NCBI GenBank assembly: GCA_023268575.1
Contig: JALRCL010000832.1
Location: forward strand, 1-9,381
Direction: 5' to 3'
DNA: 9,381 nt
From: Patulibacter sp.
Lineage (GTDB): Bacteria; Actinomycetota; Thermoleophilia; Solirubrobacterales; Solirubrobacteraceae
How positions within the stretch are numbered: position 1 is the first letter of the stretch; the number at the start of each line of letters is the position of its first letter. A program made the translations under genes and the position numbers. Below are positions 5,125 through 9,381 of this stretch, in pieces. The notes beneath the pieces were generated by a model. It worked only from the letters and a program-made list of their open reading frames with translations, was not told the origin of the DNA and did no database searches.

Positions 5125-7017
5125 ATGGCCCGGTCGACCCCCGACGCCCGCCGCGAGCGGTTCGCCGAGCAGCGGCGTGCGCTCCCCGACGGGCCGGGCG
5201 TCTACCTCTTCCGCGACGAGCAGGGTCGCGTGATCTACGTCGGCAAGGCCCGCTCGATCCGCAAGCGCGTCGCGAGCCACTTCGTCAACCCGGTGACCCG
5301 GGGCGCGGTCGAGATGGTCGACGTCGCCGACAGCATCGACTTCGTGCTCGTCTCCAGCGAGACGGAGGCGCTGCTCGTCGAGAACCGCTTCATCAAGCAG
5401 TACCAGCCGGAGTTCAACATCCGGCTGCGCGACGACAAGTCCTACCCGTACGTCTGCGTCACGCTCGACGAGGACTACCCGCGGGTGTACCTCACGCGCG
5501 AGAAGCACAAGGCGGGGCGGCGCTACTTCGGCCCGTACTCGAACGCCAAGCGCGTGCGCCACACGCTCGACCTCCTCGGCCGGCTGTTCCAGTTCCGCAC
5601 CTGCGAGGGCCGCGAGCCCGGCCGGCGCTCCGGCTCGCCGTGCCTGGACTTCCACATCGACCGCTGCACCGCGCCGTGCGTCGGGTACGTCACGCGCGAG
5701 GAGTACCGGGACGCGATCGACGGCGTCATGTCGTTCCTCTCCGGCCGCTACCGCGAGATCGAGGAGGAGATCGAGGCGCGGATGCACGACGCCGCGGCGG
5801 CGCAGGAGTACGAGCGCGCCGGCCGCGAGCGCGACCGGCTGCAGGCCGTGCGCTCCCTCCTGGAGCGCCAGCGCGTGACCGGCGAGAGCATCGGCACGCT
5901 CGACGCGATCGCCGTCACCGTCGAGGGCGACGACGCCAACGCACAGGTCTTCCAGGTCCGCGACGGCTCGCTGACCGACCGCCACTCCTTCTACCTCTCC
6001 GGCGTCTCGGGGGAGGTCCCCGAGGTCGTCGAGCAGTTCCTCCTGCGCTACTACGGCGCCACGACGATCCCGCCGACGGTCCTCGTGCCCGACGAGCTCG
6101 ACGAGGCCGACGTCACCGGGCTCGCCGGCGCGCTGCGGGAGCTGCGGGGCGCCCGGGTCGAGGTCCTCAAGCCGCAGCGCGGCGGGCGGCGGCGGCTGCT
6201 CGACATGGCGCGGCGCAACGCGGAGCTCGCGCTCGGCCAGGAGCGCCTGAAGGCCGAGCGCCAGCGCGAGCAGCGGGTCGAGGCCCTCAGCGACCTGCAG
6301 CGGATCCTCGGTCTCGAGCGGATGCCGATGCGGGTCGAGTGCTACGACATCTCGCACCTCATGGGGACGGAGACCGTCGCGTCGATGGTCGTCCTCGAGG
6401 GCGGCGCGCCGGCGAACGACCACTACCGCCGGTTCGTCATCCGCGACCTCGAGGACGATCAGCCCGACGACTTCCGGTCGATGAACGAGGTCCTGCGCCG
6501 CCGGCTGGCGCAGTGGACGCGCCAGCAGGAGAAGCCGGTCCACGAGCCGGGACGCGACGCGTCGTTCGCGAGCCTGCCGGACCTCATCGTCATCGACGGC
6601 GGCAAGGGTCAGCTCTCGGCGGGGCTCGCGGCGCTCGAGCCGTTCCTCGAGCGCGGGGTGGCGGTCGTATCGCTCGCCAAGCGGATCGAGGAGGTCTTCC
6701 TGCCCGGTCGCTCGACCCCGATCGTCCTCGGTCACGACACGCCGGCGCTCCAGCTGCTGCAGCGCGTCCGCGACGAGGCGCACCGGTTCGCGATCACCCA
6801 CCACCGCGGCCGGCGCGACCGCCGGATGACCGGGTCGGTGCTCGACGACCTGACCGGGGTCGGCCCGGCGCGCAAGAAGGCGCTGCTGGCCCACTTCGGC
6901 TCGCCGGACCGGATCGTCGGCGCGAGCCGCGAGGAGCTCGAGGCGACGCCCGGGCTGCCCGGGAAGGTCGCGCGCGAGATCTACGCGCAGCTGCACCGCA
7001 CCCGCACCGGCGAGTGA
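5125..7017 (+). CDS. uvrC: UvrABC system endonuclease subunit UvrC
   Basis: UvrC makes the 3' and 5' incisions in nucleotide excision repair once UvrB is loaded on damaged DNA. From ATG 5125 it is 630 residues, normal for the family. Seen: an N-terminal GIY-YIG nuclease domain (GPGVYLF at 23-29, IYVGKA at 37-42, R46/R48, metal-ligand E86 in ETEALLVENRFIK); four cysteines C160, C173, C181 and C185, spaced like the iron-sulfur cysteines of E. coli UvrC; a UVR (UvrB-binding) motif at about 213-249; the RNase H-like 5' nuclease domain with ECYDISH (405-411, D408) and IDGGKGQL (490-497, D491); and tandem helix-hairpin-helix motifs at about 575-625. The frame is open back to 4885, but that part has no family similarity. 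ATG 5113 (MLDR...) is the alternative start; 5125 fits the leaderless promoter. Confidence 0.95.
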   Translation: MARSTPDARRERFAEQRRALPDGPGVYLFRDEQGRVIYVGKARSIRKRVASHFVNPVTRGAVEMVDVADSIDFVLVSSETEALLVENRFIKQYQPEFNIRLRDDKSYPYVCVTLDEDYPRVYLTREKHKAGRRYFGPYSNAKRVRHTLDLLGRLFQFRTCEGREPGRRSGSPCLDFHIDRCTAPCVGYVTREEYRDAIDGVMSFLSGRYREIEEEIEARMHDAAAAQEYERAGRERDRLQAVRSLLERQRVTGESIGTLDAIAVTVEGDDANAQVFQVRDGSLTDRHSFYLSGVSGEVPEVVEQFLLRYYGATTIPPTVLVPDELDEADVTGLAGALRELRGARVEVLKPQRGGRRRLLDMARRNAELALGQERLKAERQREQRVEALSDLQRILGLERMPMRVECYDISHLMGTETVASMVVLEGGAPANDHYRRFVIRDLEDDQPDDFRSMNEVLRRRLAQWTRQQEKPVHEPGRDASFASLPDLIVIDGGKGQLSAGLAALEPFLERGVAVVSLAKRIEEVFLPGRSTPIVLGHDTPALQLLQRVRDEAHRFAITHHRGRRDRRMTGSVLDDLTGVGPARKKALLAHFGSPDRIVGASREELEATPGLPGKVAREIYAQLHRTRTGE

Positions 7018-7076
7018 CGAGCGGCGACGCGCCACGCACCGGAGGCCCGGCGCACGGCGTGGGGGAGGCCCGCTCC

Positions 7077-7082
7077 TATAGC
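7077..7082 (+). promoter_or_regulatory. Candidate -10 element of the gap promoter
   Basis: TATAGC is the only TA-rich hexamer in the 153-bp uvrC-gap spacer. It would give a leader of roughly 80 nt before the gap ATG. No -35 hexamer is recognisable at the usual distance. It directly abuts the inverted repeat at 7083-7124. Confidence 0.4.
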
Positions 7083-7124
7083 CTCCGACCGGTCGCCCGC
7101 GTCGGCCGTCAGGTCCGGTCGGAG
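7083..7124 (+). promoter_or_regulatory. 10-bp perfect inverted repeat in the gap leader
   Basis: CTCCGACCGG (7083-7092) and CCGGTCGGAG (7115-7124) are perfectly complementary across 22 nt. The repeat starts at the base after the putative -10, so as DNA it could be an operator covering the transcription start, with half-sites about three helical turns apart. As RNA only part of the left arm would be transcribed if the start is near 7089. The DNA reading seems more likely, but no regulator is identified. Confidence 0.5.
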
Positions 7125-7158
7125 TGGGCCCGGACGCCCTCGACCTGACTCGGATCCC

Positions 7159-7163
7159 AAGGA
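7159..7163 (+). promoter_or_regulatory. Ribosome binding site of gap
   Basis: AAGGA ends 7 nt before the ATG at 7171. It is one of the two clear Shine-Dalgarno sequences in the window (the other is at pgk) and supports the GAPDH start. Confidence 0.7.
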
Positions 7164-7170
7164 CGGTTCC

Positions 7171-8169
<999 letters not shown>

Positions 8170-8182
8170 GACCCACGCACGC

Positions 8183-8213
8183 GACGTCGGCGGCCACAGC
8201 GGCCGCCGACGTC
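8183..8213 (+). terminator. Hairpin 1 of 3 between gap and pgk
   Basis: Arms GACGTCGGCGGCC (8183-8195) and GGCCGCCGACGTC (8201-8213) form a perfect 13-bp stem with loop ACAGC, starting 14 bp after the gap stop. No T-run follows, so it is a GC-rich terminator/attenuator or an mRNA-stabilising 3' structure rather than a classical intrinsic terminator. Confidence 0.55.
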
Positions 8214-8215
8214 AC

Positions 8216-8237
8216 GCGGCCGCCCGGCGGCGGCCGC
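8216..8237 (+). repeat. Hairpin 2 of 3 between gap and pgk
   Basis: GCGGCCGCC (8216-8224), loop CGGC, GGCGGCCGC (8229-8237): a perfect 9-bp stem two bases after hairpin 1. The 9-mer GCGGCCGCC also occurs at 8199-8207 in the right arm of hairpin 1, so the two structures can exchange strands. Confidence 0.55.
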
Positions 8238-8240
8238 ACC

Positions 8241-8268
8241 CCGGGACCGCGCAGCAGCGCGGTCCCGG
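8241..8268 (+). terminator. Hairpin 3 of 3 between gap and pgk
   Basis: CCGGGACCGCGC (8241-8252), loop AGCA, GCGCGGTCCCGG (8257-8268): a perfect 12-bp stem followed by CCCGTTTCC. The three T's are far too few for a strong intrinsic terminator, though this is the closest thing to one in the spacer. It ends 43 bp before the pgk ATG. Confidence 0.55.
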
Positions 8269-8301
8269 CCCGTTTCCGCCGGACGACCGACTCCGCACGA
8301 C

Positions 8302-8305
8302 AGGA
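8302..8305 (+). promoter_or_regulatory. Ribosome binding site of pgk
   Basis: AGGA ends 6 nt before the ATG at 8312, which decides the start of the coding region. The 33 bases between hairpin 3 and this site are unstructured by eye. Confidence 0.6.
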
Positions 8306-8311
8306 CCGCTC

Positions 8312-9381
8312 ATGAGCTCCGACGCCTCGACCACGCCGGCCGCGATCCGCACGCTCGACGACCTGGAGGTCGGCGGGAAGCGCGTCTTCGTCCGCGTCGA
8401 CTTCAACGTGCCGCTCGCCGGCCCGGCCCCGGTCGACTCGCCGGCGCCCGACGAGATCATCACCGACGACACCCGGATCCGGGCGGCCGTGCCGACGATC
8501 CGGCGGCTGCTCGCCGACGGCGCGGCGCTCGTGCTCGCCGCCCACCTCGGCCGGCCGAAGGGCGTCGATCCGGCCCTCTCGCTCGCTCCGGTCGCCGCGC
8601 GCCTGCAGCAGCTGCTCGGCGAGACCGTCACGCTCGCTCCGGCGGTCGTGGGCGACGCCGTGACGGCCGCCGCCGCGGCGCTCGAGCCGGGCGTCGAGGG
8701 CAAGCGGATCCTCATGCTCGAGAACGTCCGCTACGAGGCGGGCGAGACGAAGAACGACCCCGAGCTCGCCAAGGCGTACGCCGCGCTCGCCGACGGGGTC
8801 TTCGTGAACGACGCCTTCGGCGCCGCGCACCGCGCGCACGCCTCGACCGAGGGCATCGCCCACGAGGTCGAGCACGCCGCCGCCGGCCTCCTCCTGCAGA
8901 GCGAGGTCGAGACGCTCGAGGGGATCCTGGCGAATCCGGGCCGTCCCCTGGTCGCGATCGTCGGCGGCGCGAAGGTCACCGACAAGATCGGGGTCATCGA
9001 CGCGTTCCTCGAGCGCGCCGACACGATCCTCATCGGCGGCGCGATGGCGTTCCCGTTCTTCAAGGCGCAGGGCCACGAGGTCGGCAGCTCGCTCTGCGAG
9101 GAGGCGGGCGTCGAGCCCGCGTCCCGCGCGCTGCGCGACGCCGAGCTCAAGGGCTGCCGCCTGCTGCTGCCCGTCGACCTCTCGGTCGGTCGCGAGTTCT
9201 CCGCCGACACCGAGCAGCGCGACATCGACGGCGTCGACACGCCCGACGGCTGGATGGGCCTCGACGTGGGCCCGAAGACGGCGGAGGCCTACCGCCAGGA
9301 GATCCTCGGCGCCGGCTCCGTCTTCTGGAACGGCCCGATGGGCGCCTTCGAGCTCGCGCCGTTCGCGCCGGGCACGAAGGC
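8312..9381 (+). CDS. pgk: Phosphoglycerate kinase, 3' end outside the window
   Basis: The enzyme transfers the acyl phosphate of 1,3-bisphosphoglycerate, the GAPDH product, to ADP. 356 full codons are present out of the roughly 400 usual, so the last ~45 residues are missing. Seen: GKRVFVRVDFNVPL (22-35) with substrate-binding D30/N32; AAHLGRPKG (76-84); LENVRYEAGETKND; VNDAFGAAHRAHAS; GGAKVTDKIGVI of the hinge region; GGAMAFPFFKAQG in the nucleotide domain; and FWNGPMGAFE near the break. Odd: between NVP and IRAAVPTI there are 21 residues (LAGPAPVDSPAPDEIITDDTR) against 11 in E. coli, a ~10-residue proline-rich insertion in a surface loop near the substrate site. It sits downstream of gap, but three hairpins between them may decouple expression. 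Confidence 0.95.
   Translation, partial: MSSDASTTPAAIRTLDDLEVGGKRVFVRVDFNVPLAGPAPVDSPAPDEIITDDTRIRAAVPTIRRLLADGAALVLAAHLGRPKGVDPALSLAPVAARLQQLLGETVTLAPAVVGDAVTAAAAALEPGVEGKRILMLENVRYEAGETKNDPELAKAYAALADGVFVNDAFGAAHRAHASTEGIAHEVEHAAAGLLLQSEVETLEGILANPGRPLVAIVGGAKVTDKIGVIDAFLERADTILIGGAMAFPFFKAQGHEVGSSLCEEAGVEPASRALRDAELKGCRLLLPVDLSVGREFSADTEQRDIDGVDTPDGWMGLDVGPKTAEAYRQEILGAGSVFWNGPMGAFELAPFAPGTK

Overview
The window is very GC-rich bacterial DNA with overwhelmingly G/C third codon positions. It looks like a high-GC actinobacterium, most likely of class Thermoleophilia (Solirubrobacterales-like). That placement is an inference from the flavour of the UvrC, GAPDH, PGK and TadE/TadG proteins and was not tested by a search.

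Left third (1 to about 3085): the right-hand end of an integrated mobile element. It holds the 3' end of a gene coding for a 9-residue repeat protein, a compact serine recombinase on the minus strand (148-924), a 524-bp non-coding control region with a strong dyad and a pair of 16-bp direct repeats, and a large serine integrase gene on the plus strand (1449 onward). An in-frame amber codon at 2013-2015 splits the integrase gene, so the integrase is probably dead. Codon use here is visibly less GC-biased than in the flanking chromosome.

Middle (3077-4904, minus strand): a three-gene chromosomal operon, tadE-like, tadE-like, then tadG-like, each pair joined by a 4-bp ATGA overlap. The last gene ends abruptly at the element border. 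From what I recall of Solirubrobacterales homologues, the protein should continue into an M15/VanY-type peptidase domain, so the element seems to have inserted into this gene and cut off its 3' part. The integrase frame runs out of the element, antisense through the broken gene, and stops at 3368.

Right half (5125-9381, plus strand): housekeeping genes. uvrC (nucleotide excision repair) is followed by gap (glyceraldehyde-3-phosphate dehydrogenase) and the first ~356 codons of pgk (phosphoglycerate kinase). uvrC may be leaderless. gap has its own probable -10 element and a long inverted repeat in its leader. The gap-pgk spacer is almost entirely three consecutive perfect GC-rich hairpins. The rapZ-yvcK-whiA block that often separates uvrC from gap in actinobacteria is absent.

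The most interesting parts are the element/host junction with its damaged integrase, the shared control region between two divergent serine recombinases, and the triple-hairpin spacer between the two glycolytic genes.
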